Below, one piece after another: positions 23,385 to 31,628 of a stretch of 64,000 nt of DNA. The notes under the pieces were generated by a model that searched no databases, was not told the DNA's origin, and worked only from the letters and a program-made list of their open reading frames with translations. Origin of the DNA: Acidovorax soli (GTDB lineage Bacteria > Pseudomonadota > Gammaproteobacteria > Burkholderiales > Burkholderiaceae_C); the NCBI RefSeq assembly GCF_014207955.1, contig NZ_JACHLK010000003.1, forward strand, positions 434,001 to 498,000, in the 5' to 3' direction. The position numbers and the translations under genes are program-made. How positions within the stretch are numbered: the stretch's first letter is position 1; every line of letters starts with the position of its first letter.

Positions 23385-24386
23385 ATGATGAAGAAGACCG
23401 CCTCCCGCCTTTCCAAACTTGGTGCAGCCGCGCTGCTCGCTGTTGGTGCCGCCGGCACCATGCAGGCCCACGCGCAGGAAAAGTTCACCTATATGACCAA
23501 CTGGTACGCGCAGGCCGAGCACGGCGGCTTCTACCAGGCGGTAGCCACGGGCCTGTACAAGAAGTACGGCCTGGACGTGACCATCAAGATGGGCGGCCCG
23601 CAGGTCAACATCGTGCAGATGATGGCGGCCGGCCAGGCCGAGTGCGTGATGGGGTCGAGCGACCTGCAGATGATCCAGATGCGCGAGGGCGGCGTGCCCG
23701 TGACCACCGTGGCCGCAGTCTTCCAGAAGGACCCGCAGGTGCTGATCGCGCACGACGATGTGAAGAAGTTCGAGGACCTCAAGGGCAAGACCATCCTGAT
23801 CGCATCGTCCGCGCAGCGCGGCTACTGGCCCTGGCTGAAGGCCAAATACGGCTTCAACGATGCGCAGACGCGGCCCTACACCTTCAACATCCAGCCCTTC
23901 GTGGCCGACAAGAACACTGCCCAGCAGGGCTACCTGACGTCGGAGCCGTTCGCCATCGCCAAGGCCGGCGTGAAGGCCAACACGCTGATGTTCAGCGACC
24001 AGGGCTACCCCGCCTACGCCACCACGGTGAGCTGCATGGACAAGACCGTGAAGGAGCGCAGCGCCGCCGTCGCCTCGTTCGTGAAGGCCACCATGGAAGG
24101 CTGGAAGAGCTACCTGGCCGACCCGGCACCGGCCAACGCCCTGATCAAGAAGGACAACCCCAACATGACCGACGAGCAGCTGGCCTACAGCGTGGCCAAG
24201 CTCAAGGAAATGGGCATGGTGACCGGCGGCGACGCGGCCAGCATGGGCATCGGCGTGATGACCGACGCGCGCGCCAAGGCGAGCTACGACTTCCTGGTGG
24301 AGGCCAAGCTGATCGACCCGGCCAAGGTGAAGCTCTCCGACACCTATAGCACGGCCTTCGTCAAAGACCTCAAGGTTATGCCCTGA
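23385..24386 (+). CDS. NMT1/THI5-like ABC transporter substrate-binding protein 3
   Basis: This encodes 333 residues. A Sec signal (MMKKTASRLSK, Ala-rich run, AHAQ) precedes an NMT1-type fold: FTYMTNWYAQAEHGGFYQAV, GLYKKYGLDVTIKMGG and AAGQAECVMGSSD. It is followed by its own ATPase and permease genes, giving a complete importer, and is in the TetR-operator operon. I start at ATG 23385 with CGGAG upstream. It lacks the riboswitch-like leader of the other two binding-protein genes. Confidence 0.87.
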   Translation: MMKKTASRLSKLGAAALLAVGAAGTMQAHAQEKFTYMTNWYAQAEHGGFYQAVATGLYKKYGLDVTIKMGGPQVNIVQMMAAGQAECVMGSSDLQMIQMREGGVPVTTVAAVFQKDPQVLIAHDDVKKFEDLKGKTILIASSAQRGYWPWLKAKYGFNDAQTRPYTFNIQPFVADKNTAQQGYLTSEPFAIAKAGVKANTLMFSDQGYPAYATTVSCMDKTVKERSAAVASFVKATMEGWKSYLADPAPANALIKKDNPNMTDEQLAYSVAKLKEMGMVTGGDAASMGIGVMTDARAKASYDFLVEAKLIDPAKVKLSDTYSTAFVKDLKVMP

Positions 24387-24461
24387 GCTTCTGACAACAC
24401 CACAGCCCTGAAACAGCCCCCGCCGCCCGCGGCGAGGCGCATCCATCGAAAGGCGCGCACG

Positions 24462-25298
24462 ATGACAACCACCGCCCCCGCTGACTCCCCCACGCTGGCA
24501 CCCGCACCGCGCAGCATCCCTGCCGTGCAGGTGCTGTCGGCCGAGAAGACCTACCCCAATGGCACGCAGGCCCTGCTGCCGGTGGACCTGACCATCGAGG
24601 AGGGTGAGTTCGTCACCCTGCTCGGCCCCTCGGGCTGTGGCAAGAGCACCTTGCTCAAGATGGTGGCCGGTCTGCTGGAGCCCACCGACGGCCGGCTGCA
24701 GCTGTGGCACAAGCCCGTGGCCCAGCTGGAGGAAAGCGGCAAGAAGATGGCCTTTGTCTTCCAGTCGCCCACGCTCATGCCCTGGGCCAGCGTGCAGACC
24801 AATGTGCGCCTGCCGCTGGACCTGGCCGGTGTGCCGCGCCAGGAGGCCGATGCCCGCGTGGCCGAGGCCCTGGCCCTGGTGGGTCTGTCGAAGTTTGCCA
24901 ATGCACTGCCGCGCGCTCTGTCGGGCGGCATGCAGATGCGCGTGTCGATTGCGCGCGGCCTGGTCACCCAGCCCGACCTGCTGCTGATGGACGAGCCTTT
25001 CGGCGCGCTGGACGAAATCACGCGCCACAAGCTCGACGCGGACCTGCTGGACCTGTGGCGCAAGAAGAAGCTCACGGTGATCTTTGTGACGCATTCGATC
25101 CACGAGGCGGTGTTCCTGTCCAGCCGCGTGGTGATGATGGCCGCACGCCCCGGCCGCGTGGTGGAAGAGTTCCACATTGACGCGCCCTACCCGCGCACGG
25201 CGGACTTCATGGTCTCGCCCGAATTCAGCCTCTATGCCAAGCAGCTGCAGGACAGCCTGCTGCGCGCCAGCGCCGACACCGAGGAGACCGCAGCATGA
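24462..25298 (+). CDS. ABC transporter ATP-binding protein (TauB/SsuB-like)
   Basis: This encodes 278 residues with Walker A GPSGCGKST, Q-loop FQSPTLMPWAS, signature LSGGMQMR, Walker B LLLMDEPFGALDE and switch His in VTHSIHEAV. This is the nitrate/taurine/pyrimidine-precursor transporter type that pairs with NMT1-like binding proteins. Its stop overlaps the permease start by 4 bp. It is the only such ATPase gene near the three NMT1-type binding proteins. Confidence 0.92.
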   Translation: MTTTAPADSPTLAPAPRSIPAVQVLSAEKTYPNGTQALLPVDLTIEEGEFVTLLGPSGCGKSTLLKMVAGLLEPTDGRLQLWHKPVAQLEESGKKMAFVFQSPTLMPWASVQTNVRLPLDLAGVPRQEADARVAEALALVGLSKFANALPRALSGGMQMRVSIARGLVTQPDLLLMDEPFGALDEITRHKLDADLLDLWRKKKLTVIFVTHSIHEAVFLSSRVVMMAARPGRVVEEFHIDAPYPRTADFMVSPEFSLYAKQLQDSLLRASADTEETAA

Positions 25299-26188
25299 GC
25301 ACACCCTACCCGACTGCCCCCGCAGCTTCCGCTGCCGCGCCAGCGGAGCGCAGTGCGCCTGCCCGCGCCCCCGCCAAGCCCGCAGCGCCGCGCGTGCCGC
25401 TGATGGCCCAGCCGCGCGTGCAGCGCGTGGTCTACCCCGTGCTGGTGGGCCTGGTGCTCATCGCGCTGTGGCAGGGCCTGGTCACGGCGATGGAGCTGCC
25501 GCCCTACCTGGTGCCCTCGCCCCTGCTCATGCTCAAAACGCTGGTCACCGACTGGGCGGCCCTGGGTGGATCGCTGTGGGTCACCGTCAAGATCACCGTA
25601 CTGGCCTTTGCGGTGGCCACAGTGGCAGGCGTGCTGATCTCGTTCCTGTTCGTGCAGAGCAAGCGCATTGAAACCGCCCTGTTCCCCTATGCCGTGCTGC
25701 TGCAGGTCACGCCCATCGTGGCGGTGGCGCCGCTCATCATCATCTGGGTGAAGGACCCGACGGCGTCGATGGTGATCTGCGCCGCGCTGGTGGCGCTGTT
25801 CCCCATCATCAGCAACACCACGCTGGGCCTGCGCAGCGTGGAGCCGGACCTGCAGAGCTACTTCAAGCTCAACCGCGCCACGCGCATGCAGACCCTGCTG
25901 CGCCTGCGCATACCGAGCGCCCTGCCGTACTTCTTTGGTGGGCTGCGCATATCGAGCGGGCTGGCGCTGATCGGTGCCGTGGTGGCCGAGTTCGTGGCCG
26001 GCACGGGCGGCCAGGGCGCGGGGCTGGCCTACCAGATCCTGCAGGCGGGATTTCAGCTCAACATTCCGCGCATGTTCGCTGCGCTGCTGCTGATCTCGCT
26101 CACGGGTGTCGCCCTCTTCGTGCTGATGGCCTGGCTGACACGCCTCGCGCTGGGTAGTTGGCACGCCAGCGAAAACTCACAGGACTAA
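25295..26188 (+). CDS. ABC transporter permease (TauC/SsuC-like)
   Basis: This encodes 297 residues. A Pro/Ala-rich N-terminal tail of about 40 residues precedes six predicted membrane segments of the BPD_transp_1 domain. The coupling (EAA-like) loop is LQSYFKLNRATRMQTLLRLR followed by IPSALPYFFGGLRISSGLAL. It starts within the ATPase stop (ATGA) and ends the importer. A short GC-rich stem (CCGCGC/GCGCGG near 26210-26230) after it may slow transcription. Confidence 0.9.
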   Translation: MSTPYPTAPAASAAAPAERSAPARAPAKPAAPRVPLMAQPRVQRVVYPVLVGLVLIALWQGLVTAMELPPYLVPSPLLMLKTLVTDWAALGGSLWVTVKITVLAFAVATVAGVLISFLFVQSKRIETALFPYAVLLQVTPIVAVAPLIIIWVKDPTASMVICAALVALFPIISNTTLGLRSVEPDLQSYFKLNRATRMQTLLRLRIPSALPYFFGGLRISSGLALIGAVVAEFVAGTGGQGAGLAYQILQAGFQLNIPRMFAALLLISLTGVALFVLMAWLTRLALGSWHASENSQD

Positions 26189-26292
26189 GCCCCTACTTCA
26201 TAGCCACCACGCCGCGCATTTGCGCGCGGTGCAGGCCCCCCTTTGCCCAACCGGGCCGACTGATCGATTGACTGATCCAGGAGAGACACACC

Positions 26293-27660
26293 ATGAACGC
26301 ACCGACCACCACCGCCCAGCAACTGCCCGATCTGCTGCCCGGCCTGGACTGGATTGCCGACCCGCTGCGCGTGGGCCGCCTGTCGCAGGACTTTGCCTGG
26401 TTCAGCCCCGTGCTCAAGCGCGACCTGGCCGGCAAGCGCGGCGACGTGGCCGTGCGCCCACGCACGGAAGACGAGATCCGCCAGGTGGTGGCCGCCTGCG
26501 CCAAGGCGCAGATCCCCCTCACCGTGCGCGGCAGCGGCACCGGCAACTACGGGCAGAGCACGCCGCTGCATGGCGGGGTGATCCTGGACCTGTCGGGCTA
26601 CAACGGCTTTGGCTGGGTGCGTGGCGGCGTGGGCCGGGCGCAGGCGGGCATCCGCCTGTCGGACTTCGACGCGCAGGCCAAGCCCCTGGGGCAGGAGCTG
26701 CGCTGGCTGCCGTCCACCTACCGCAGCGCCACCTTGGGCGGCTTGTTCGGCGGCGGCTTTGGCGGGGCCGGCTCCATCAACCACGGGCCGCTGGCGGCGC
26801 CGGGCAATGTGCTGGCCGTGCGCGCCATGACCGTGGAGCCCGAGCCCCAGGTCATCGAGCTGCGCGGCCCCGAAGCCATGCTGCTGCACCACACCTATGG
26901 CACCAACGGCATCGTGCTGGAGCTGGAGGTGGCCCTGACCCCCGCCGTGGCGTGGACGGAATGCATCGTGAGCTTCACCGAATTCGACGCTGCGCTGGAG
27001 TTTGCCGACCGCTTCGGCGCCGCGCCGGGGCTGGAGAAGAAGGAGGTGTGCTTTCTCGCCGCGCCGATCCCGGCCTACTTCACCAGCCTGGCCGAGCACC
27101 TGCCTGCGGGCTGCCACGCGGTGATGCTGCTGGTGGCCCCGCATTCCGAAGACGGCATGCGCGACATGGCCGCCAGGTATGGCGGCACCGTCAGCTACCG
27201 CAAGACGGCCGACGAGGTGGAAAAGAGCCACAAGAGCCTGCTCGAATACACCTGGAACCACACCACCCTGCATGCACTGAAGGTGGACAAGACGCTCACC
27301 TACATCCAGAGCGGCTTCAACCCCGCGACGCGGCTGGAGCAGGTCAAGGCGCTGGAAAAGGCGCTGGGCGGCGAGGTGATGATGCACCTGGAGTTCTTGC
27401 GCACCAAGGAAGGCGCCTTCAATTGCAGCGGGCTGCAGCTGATCCGCTACAGCACCGAGGAGCGGCTCAACCAGATCATGCAGATCTACCGCGACCACGG
27501 CGTGCAGATCAACAACCCGCATGTCTACATCGTGGAAGACGGCAAGCAGAACAACCTGGACCCCGCGGTGGTCAGCACCAAGCAGCGCTTCGACCCGCAG
27601 GGCCTGCTCAACCCGGGCAAGCTGCGCAGTTGGGTGCCGCCGGTGGCCAAAGCCGCCTGA
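26293..27660 (+). CDS. FAD-binding oxidase/dehydrogenase (PCMH/GlcD type)
   Basis: This encodes 455 residues. The PCMH-type FAD domain (about residues 50-230) has VRPRTEDEIRQVVAACA, PLTVRGSGTGNYGQSTPLHG and GGLFGGGFGGAGSINHGP; the C-terminus ends in the family-typical FDPQGLLNPGKL. It would oxidise a hydroxy or amine substrate. It follows the transporter after 104 bp on the same strand and probably belongs to the same catabolic group. The substrate is unknown. Confidence 0.82.
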   Translation: MNAPTTTAQQLPDLLPGLDWIADPLRVGRLSQDFAWFSPVLKRDLAGKRGDVAVRPRTEDEIRQVVAACAKAQIPLTVRGSGTGNYGQSTPLHGGVILDLSGYNGFGWVRGGVGRAQAGIRLSDFDAQAKPLGQELRWLPSTYRSATLGGLFGGGFGGAGSINHGPLAAPGNVLAVRAMTVEPEPQVIELRGPEAMLLHHTYGTNGIVLELEVALTPAVAWTECIVSFTEFDAALEFADRFGAAPGLEKKEVCFLAAPIPAYFTSLAEHLPAGCHAVMLLVAPHSEDGMRDMAARYGGTVSYRKTADEVEKSHKSLLEYTWNHTTLHALKVDKTLTYIQSGFNPATRLEQVKALEKALGGEVMMHLEFLRTKEGAFNCSGLQLIRYSTEERLNQIMQIYRDHGVQINNPHVYIVEDGKQNNLDPAVVSTKQRFDPQGLLNPGKLRSWVPPVAKAA

Positions 27661-27720
27661 CGCCTGATGCGGCAGGGGCATTGGCATAATCAGCTATTCA
27701 TTTCGTAGCAGATCAAACCG

Positions 27721-28566
27721 ATGTCCTGGCACGCGCGCCTGCAGCTCGACTACACCGTTGAAGGCCCTTCTCCCAACGTCCGCACCGTGGCGCGGTACGA
27801 GCACAACGGCCCGCTGCGCATTCTGCAAAGCCTGTACCCCGAGGGCGACGCCATCTGCCACAACGTGCTGGTGCACCCGCCCGGCGGCCTGGTGGGCGGC
27901 GACACCCTGGACATCACCGCCACCGTGGGCCCGGGCGCGCACGGCCTGGTGACCACGCCGGGCGCGACGCGCTTTTACCGCTCCACCGGCCCGCTGGCGC
28001 TGCAGCGCAGCCACCTCACGCTGGCCGAGGGCGCGCGCATGGAATGGCTGCCGCTGGAGGCCCTGTGCTACAGCGCCTGCAATGCCGAGAACCACCTCAC
28101 CATCGACCTGGCCCCCGGCGCCGAATGCATGGGCTGGGACGTGACCGCCCTGGGCCTGCCCCATGCCGAGCAGCCCTTTGTGCAGGGCCGCTTCGTGCAG
28201 CACCTCACTGTGCCCGGCCTGTGGCTGGAGCGCGGCGTGATCGACGCGGCCGACGAGCGCCTGCTGCACAGCCCCCTGGGCCTGGCCGGCCAGCGCTGCA
28301 TGGCCAGCATGTTCTTTGCCGCCGGCAGCGCGCTGGAGCGCAACCGCCGCGACGCCGCACTGGACGTGGCGCGCGCGGTGGTGGAGCAGCACCCGCAGGT
28401 GGCGGCCACCGCCGGCGCCACCAGCCCCAACGACCGCATGGTGGTGCTGCGCGTGCTGGCCCCGCAGGTGGAACCCGCGATGAAGCTGCTCAAGGCCGTG
28501 CGCGTGGCCTGGCGCGAGCAGCTGTGGGCGCTGCAGGGAGAGGCACCGCGCATCTGGGCAATGTAG
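27721..28566 (+). CDS. ureD: Urease accessory protein UreD (UreH)
   Basis: This encodes 281 residues, the normal UreD length. Recognisable segments are GPLRILQSLYPEG, VLVHPPGGLVGGDTL, VTTPGATRFYRS, MEWLPLEALCYSACNAENHL and the C-terminal VRVAWREQLWAL. UreD with UreF and UreG loads nickel into urease. Normally ureABC follows directly; here the next gene is unrelated and no structural urease gene is in the window. A -10-like CATAAT at about 27684 lies upstream. The urea transporter genes are 24 kb away on the other strand. Confidence 0.9.
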   Translation: MSWHARLQLDYTVEGPSPNVRTVARYEHNGPLRILQSLYPEGDAICHNVLVHPPGGLVGGDTLDITATVGPGAHGLVTTPGATRFYRSTGPLALQRSHLTLAEGARMEWLPLEALCYSACNAENHLTIDLAPGAECMGWDVTALGLPHAEQPFVQGRFVQHLTVPGLWLERGVIDAADERLLHSPLGLAGQRCMASMFFAAGSALERNRRDAALDVARAVVEQHPQVAATAGATSPNDRMVVLRVLAPQVEPAMKLLKAVRVAWREQLWALQGEAPRIWAM

Positions 28567-28599
28567 CCCTCAACACACCTTTGACTGGAGCCCTTCGCC

Positions 28600-29709
28600 A
28601 TGCCCATCCCCCAACGCAGCGCCGCCACGCGGTATTTCTCGGGCACCTATGCCGAAGCCCGCGCCAAGTTCCTCGACGCGGCCGCACACAGCGGCGCCGC
28701 GGTCGAGTCCTTTGTGCTCCCGGGGCACCGCGGCGCACTCGGCGAAGCGCTGGCCACCGATGTGGCGCTGCTCGGCGCACTCGACGCGAAAAAGATCCTG
28801 CTCGTCACTTCGGGCACGCACGGGCCCGAAGGCTTCAGCGGATCGGGCACACAGATCGCCACACTGCACGATGCCGACCTGCTGGCACGCATTGAGCAGG
28901 CCGGCGTGGCGCTGCTGCTGGTGCATGCGGTCAACCCGCACGGGTTCTCGCACCTGCACCGCACGAACGAAGACAACATCGACCTGAACCGCAACCACAT
29001 CGACTTCGGCGCACCTCTGCCGGTGAACGCGGCGTATGCCGAGGTCGAGCCCCTGGTGCTGCCCGCCACCTGGCCGCCCACGCCTGCCGACGACGCGGCG
29101 CTGGCCGCCTACGTTGAAAAGCACGGCATGCCCGCCTTCCGCAATGCCGTCTTCAAAGGGCAGTACACCTCGCCCGATGGCCTGTTCTACGGCGGCACCG
29201 CGCCCTCGTGGAGCAACCAGACCATCCGCGCCATCCTGCGCAAGTACACGGCATCGGCCACGCACCTGGGCTGGGTCGATGTGCACACCGGCCTGGGCCC
29301 CTATGGCCACGGCGAAAAGATCTACCCGGGCCGCAACACGCCCGAAGACCTGGCGCTCGCGCAATCCTGGTGGGGCGCCGACGTGTTCTCACCGTTCTCC
29401 GGCGATTCGGCCTCGGCCAATGTGTCGGGCCCGGTGGTCTCCACCGCCTACGACGAATGCCCGAAGAACGCCCGCATCGCGCTCATGGGCCTGGAGTTCG
29501 GCACGGTGCCCGAACCCGAGATGCTGTACCGCCTGCGCGCAGACACCTGGCTGCGCCGCCACCCCGATGCTCCGGCAGCGCAGCGACGCGAGATCCGCGC
29601 CCAGCTGCGCGATGCGTTCTATTGCGACAACGAGGAATGGAAAGGCATGCTGCTGGGGCAGACACGGGTGGTGCTGTTGCAGACGCTGCAGGGGTTGCGC
29701 AAGGCCTGA
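28600..29709 (+). CDS. DUF2817 family, M14-like zinc metallopeptidase/deacylase
   Basis: This encodes 369 residues matching the DUF2817 group of M14-type hydrolases. Putative zinc ligands are in TSGTHGPEGFSGSG (HxxE) and WVDVHTGLGPYG (His). NIDLNRNHIDF resembles the substrate-carboxylate-binding Asn-Arg of M14 enzymes. It starts 33 bp after ureD, so it may be co-transcribed. It would cleave an amide or peptide bond; the substrate is unknown. Confidence 0.8.
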   Translation: MPIPQRSAATRYFSGTYAEARAKFLDAAAHSGAAVESFVLPGHRGALGEALATDVALLGALDAKKILLVTSGTHGPEGFSGSGTQIATLHDADLLARIEQAGVALLLVHAVNPHGFSHLHRTNEDNIDLNRNHIDFGAPLPVNAAYAEVEPLVLPATWPPTPADDAALAAYVEKHGMPAFRNAVFKGQYTSPDGLFYGGTAPSWSNQTIRAILRKYTASATHLGWVDVHTGLGPYGHGEKIYPGRNTPEDLALAQSWWGADVFSPFSGDSASANVSGPVVSTAYDECPKNARIALMGLEFGTVPEPEMLYRLRADTWLRRHPDAPAAQRREIRAQLRDAFYCDNEEWKGMLLGQTRVVLLQTLQGLRKA

Positions 29710-29745
29710 GGCGCCTGGAGTCCCCAAGGCGAAGCCGCAGCTGCT

Positions 29746-30138
29746 CTACGGCTGCGCCTGGCACACCACTTCCACATTGACACCGTCCGGGTCCAGAACA
29801 TAGGCGGCATAGTAGTGATCGTGGTAACGCGTTCGGATTCCCGGCGCTCCGTTGTCCACGCCTCCAGACGCCAGGGCGGCATTCCAGAAGGCGTCCACCA
29901 GTGCCCTGGTCGCCGCTGAGAAGGCTACATGCAACCCCTGGCTGGCTTGCGCGCCATCGTGTATCCACAAGGTTGGATAGCCGTTAACTCCCAGGCCGTG
30001 GCGCGCGCCCTTGCCGGTCTTGGACGCATCGACGGAGACCACAAGGCCGATGCCCAAGGGCTGGAGCGCCGCCTCGTAGAACTTGCACGAGACGGCTGAG
30101 TCGCTTACGGCGAACTCGACGTGATCCAAAATTGCCAT
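29746..30138 (-). CDS. VOC-family protein
   Basis: This encodes 130 residues of the glyoxalase/dioxygenase fold: LDHVEFAVSDSAVSCKFYEA at the start, VDNGAPGIRTRYHDHYYAAY and VLDPDGVNVEVVCQ at the end. The conserved His and terminal Glu positions look intact. It is convergent with the DUF2817 gene. Similar genes are often annotated as glyoxalase-like; no reaction can be assigned. Confidence 0.82.
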   Translation of the reverse strand: MAILDHVEFAVSDSAVSCKFYEAALQPLGIGLVVSVDASKTGKGARHGLGVNGYPTLWIHDGAQASQGLHVAFSAATRALVDAFWNAALASGGVDNGAPGIRTRYHDHYYAAYVLDPDGVNVEVVCQAQP

Positions 30139-30183
30139 GAAATCTCCTTGAAATGCAGTGCAAGTGATCCTGCTTCGCAGCGG

Positions 30184-30489
30184 TTAGCCGCAGCGATGCC
30201 GACAGACCTGGATAGTCCAGTCCACGGTCGACTGGTCGATGGCCGCGTGGACGGGGGAGTCGGCCAGTTCGGTCAAGATGCCTGCGGCGGCACGTTCCCC
30301 ATCTCTCACGGACTTCCAAAGCAGCATGTCGATCACCCAGCCATCGCGGCCTTCGCAGATGCGCCGAAGGATGAAGCCGGGCTGCTTCTGGAGCCAGGCA
30401 TCCACATCGGCGTTGGCGGCAATGAAGTCCTTGATCGTCAGTCCCTTCGCCAACTGGAAGGTCGTCATCTCCATGGCTTCATCCATCAT
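30184..30489 (-). CDS. Small dimeric alpha-beta-barrel-like protein
   Basis: This encodes 101 residues starting MMDEAMEMTTFQLAKG. The pattern DAWLQKQPGFILRRICEGRD, WVIDMLLWKSV and the closing VDWTIQVC resembles ABM-superfamily proteins, which are small stand-alone stress or monooxygenase-like proteins. The start is ATG 30489 or 30486. It lies between a VOC gene and a VOC remnant on the same strand. Function unknown. Confidence 0.6.
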   Translation of the reverse strand: MMDEAMEMTTFQLAKGLTIKDFIAANADVDAWLQKQPGFILRRICEGRDGWVIDMLLWKSVRDGERAAAGILTELADSPVHAAIDQSTVDWTIQVCRHRCG

Positions 30490-30523
30490 GGCGGGCACCT
30501 TTCGTGGCCAATGCGTGTCCGTG

Positions 30524-30715
30524 CTGCCAGCTCCTGTGGACAAACTCCAGGCCGTAGCCGCCAGGGCCCAGAACATTCGCGGAGCAGAAGCGCGGGGCGC
30601 AGTGCAGGCGCGGCGCGGGGGCGCCGTTGTCCACGGCACCGACGTGCACAGCGCGCGTATCCACCTCGCCCCGCTGAAGCCAGAAATACATCCGATCTGC
30701 GCGGCATGCCATGGC
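30524..30715 (-). pseudogene. C-terminal remnant of a VOC-family gene
   Basis: The frame contains VAMACRADRMYFWLQRG, then VDNGAPAPRLHCAPRFCSAN and VLGPGGYGLEFVHR. This lines up with the C-terminal half of VOC proteins, including the neighbour at 29746-30138 (VDNGAPGIRTRYHDHYY). The N-terminal half is missing, cut off by the end of the SDR gene at 30735. It is probably a leftover of a duplicated VOC gene. Confidence 0.5.
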
Positions 30716-30734
30716 GACGCGTCCCTTGCGGTGC

Positions 30735-31487
30735 TCAGACGACATAGCCACCAGACACCTCGATATCCTGCGCGTTAATCCAGCCGCCGTCCTCAGTCAG
30801 CAGCGAAGCGATCACGCGTGCGACCTCTTGCGGCTCTCCGACACGGCCCAGTGCCGTCTGAGACGACAGAAGGGCCTCGAACTCTTCATTCAGGCCACCG
30901 CCCAGGTCGGTGCGGATGGGGCCAGGGGAGACCGAGTTGACACGGATGCCGCGCTCGCCGAATTCCTTGGCCATGTAACGGGTCAGCACCTGAAGGCCAC
31001 CCTTGAAGGACGCATAGGGAGCCACACCGGCCGTCGCGATGCGTGTCGTCGCGCTGGTCAGGTTGACGATGGCCGAACCTGACTGCAACAGGGGGAGCAG
31101 CGCCTGCGTCAGGAAGAACGGCCCTTTGAGGTGCACGTTGAACAGTCCGTCGAACTGGGCTTCGGTGACGGATTCAATGGCCTGGAACAGGCCATGGCCG
31201 GCGTTGTTCACCAAGCCATCCAGGCCCGATGTATTCCAGGTTGCTGCCAGCGCCCGCTCGACGTCAGCGCGAAAGCCCGGGAAGGTCTGTACGGCGCCGA
31301 CATCCAGAGGCAAGGCGACCGCTCTGCCGCCCAGGCTCTCTATCTGGCCCACCACCGCGCGGGCAGCATCCGGATGGGTGTTGTAGGTCAGGATGACGCC
31401 GAGACCGCGGCGCGCCGCTTCCAGGGCGGTGCTGGCGCCGATGCCGCGGCTTGCGCCGGTGATGACGATGACTTTGCTGGGGTTCAT
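30735..31487 (-). CDS. Short-chain dehydrogenase/reductase
   Basis: This encodes 250 residues of the classical SDR family. The cofactor motif is TGASRGIGAS (about residues 11-20), NNAGHG follows, and catalytic Ser sits in NLTSATT with the YASFKGG segment giving Tyr-x-x-x-Lys. The C-terminal TEDGGWINAQDIEVSGGYVV is family-typical. It is divergently transcribed from an AraC-type regulator 141 bp away, which probably controls it. Confidence 0.88.
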   Translation of the reverse strand: MNPSKVIVITGASRGIGASTALEAARRGLGVILTYNTHPDAARAVVGQIESLGGRAVALPLDVGAVQTFPGFRADVERALAATWNTSGLDGLVNNAGHGLFQAIESVTEAQFDGLFNVHLKGPFFLTQALLPLLQSGSAIVNLTSATTRIATAGVAPYASFKGGLQVLTRYMAKEFGERGIRVNSVSPGPIRTDLGGGLNEEFEALLSSQTALGRVGEPQEVARVIASLLTEDGGWINAQDIEVSGGYVV

Positions 31488-31628
31488 TGGAGGCTCTTCA
31501 ACAGGGTTGGTTGGGATGCCTCAACGATAGGGAAACCGTGCTTTGGCGTCGCAGCGTTTCCTGCCTCAAACCTGCCCAATCCTGCTTTCCTGCTGGAAGC
31601 GACCGCCCGCGCACGGTCTAATGCAGTG

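Noticed and set aside
23211-25304. A 697-codon minus-strand frame
   Set aside because: It covers a signal-peptide-bearing binding protein and an ATPase with all motifs on the plus strand.
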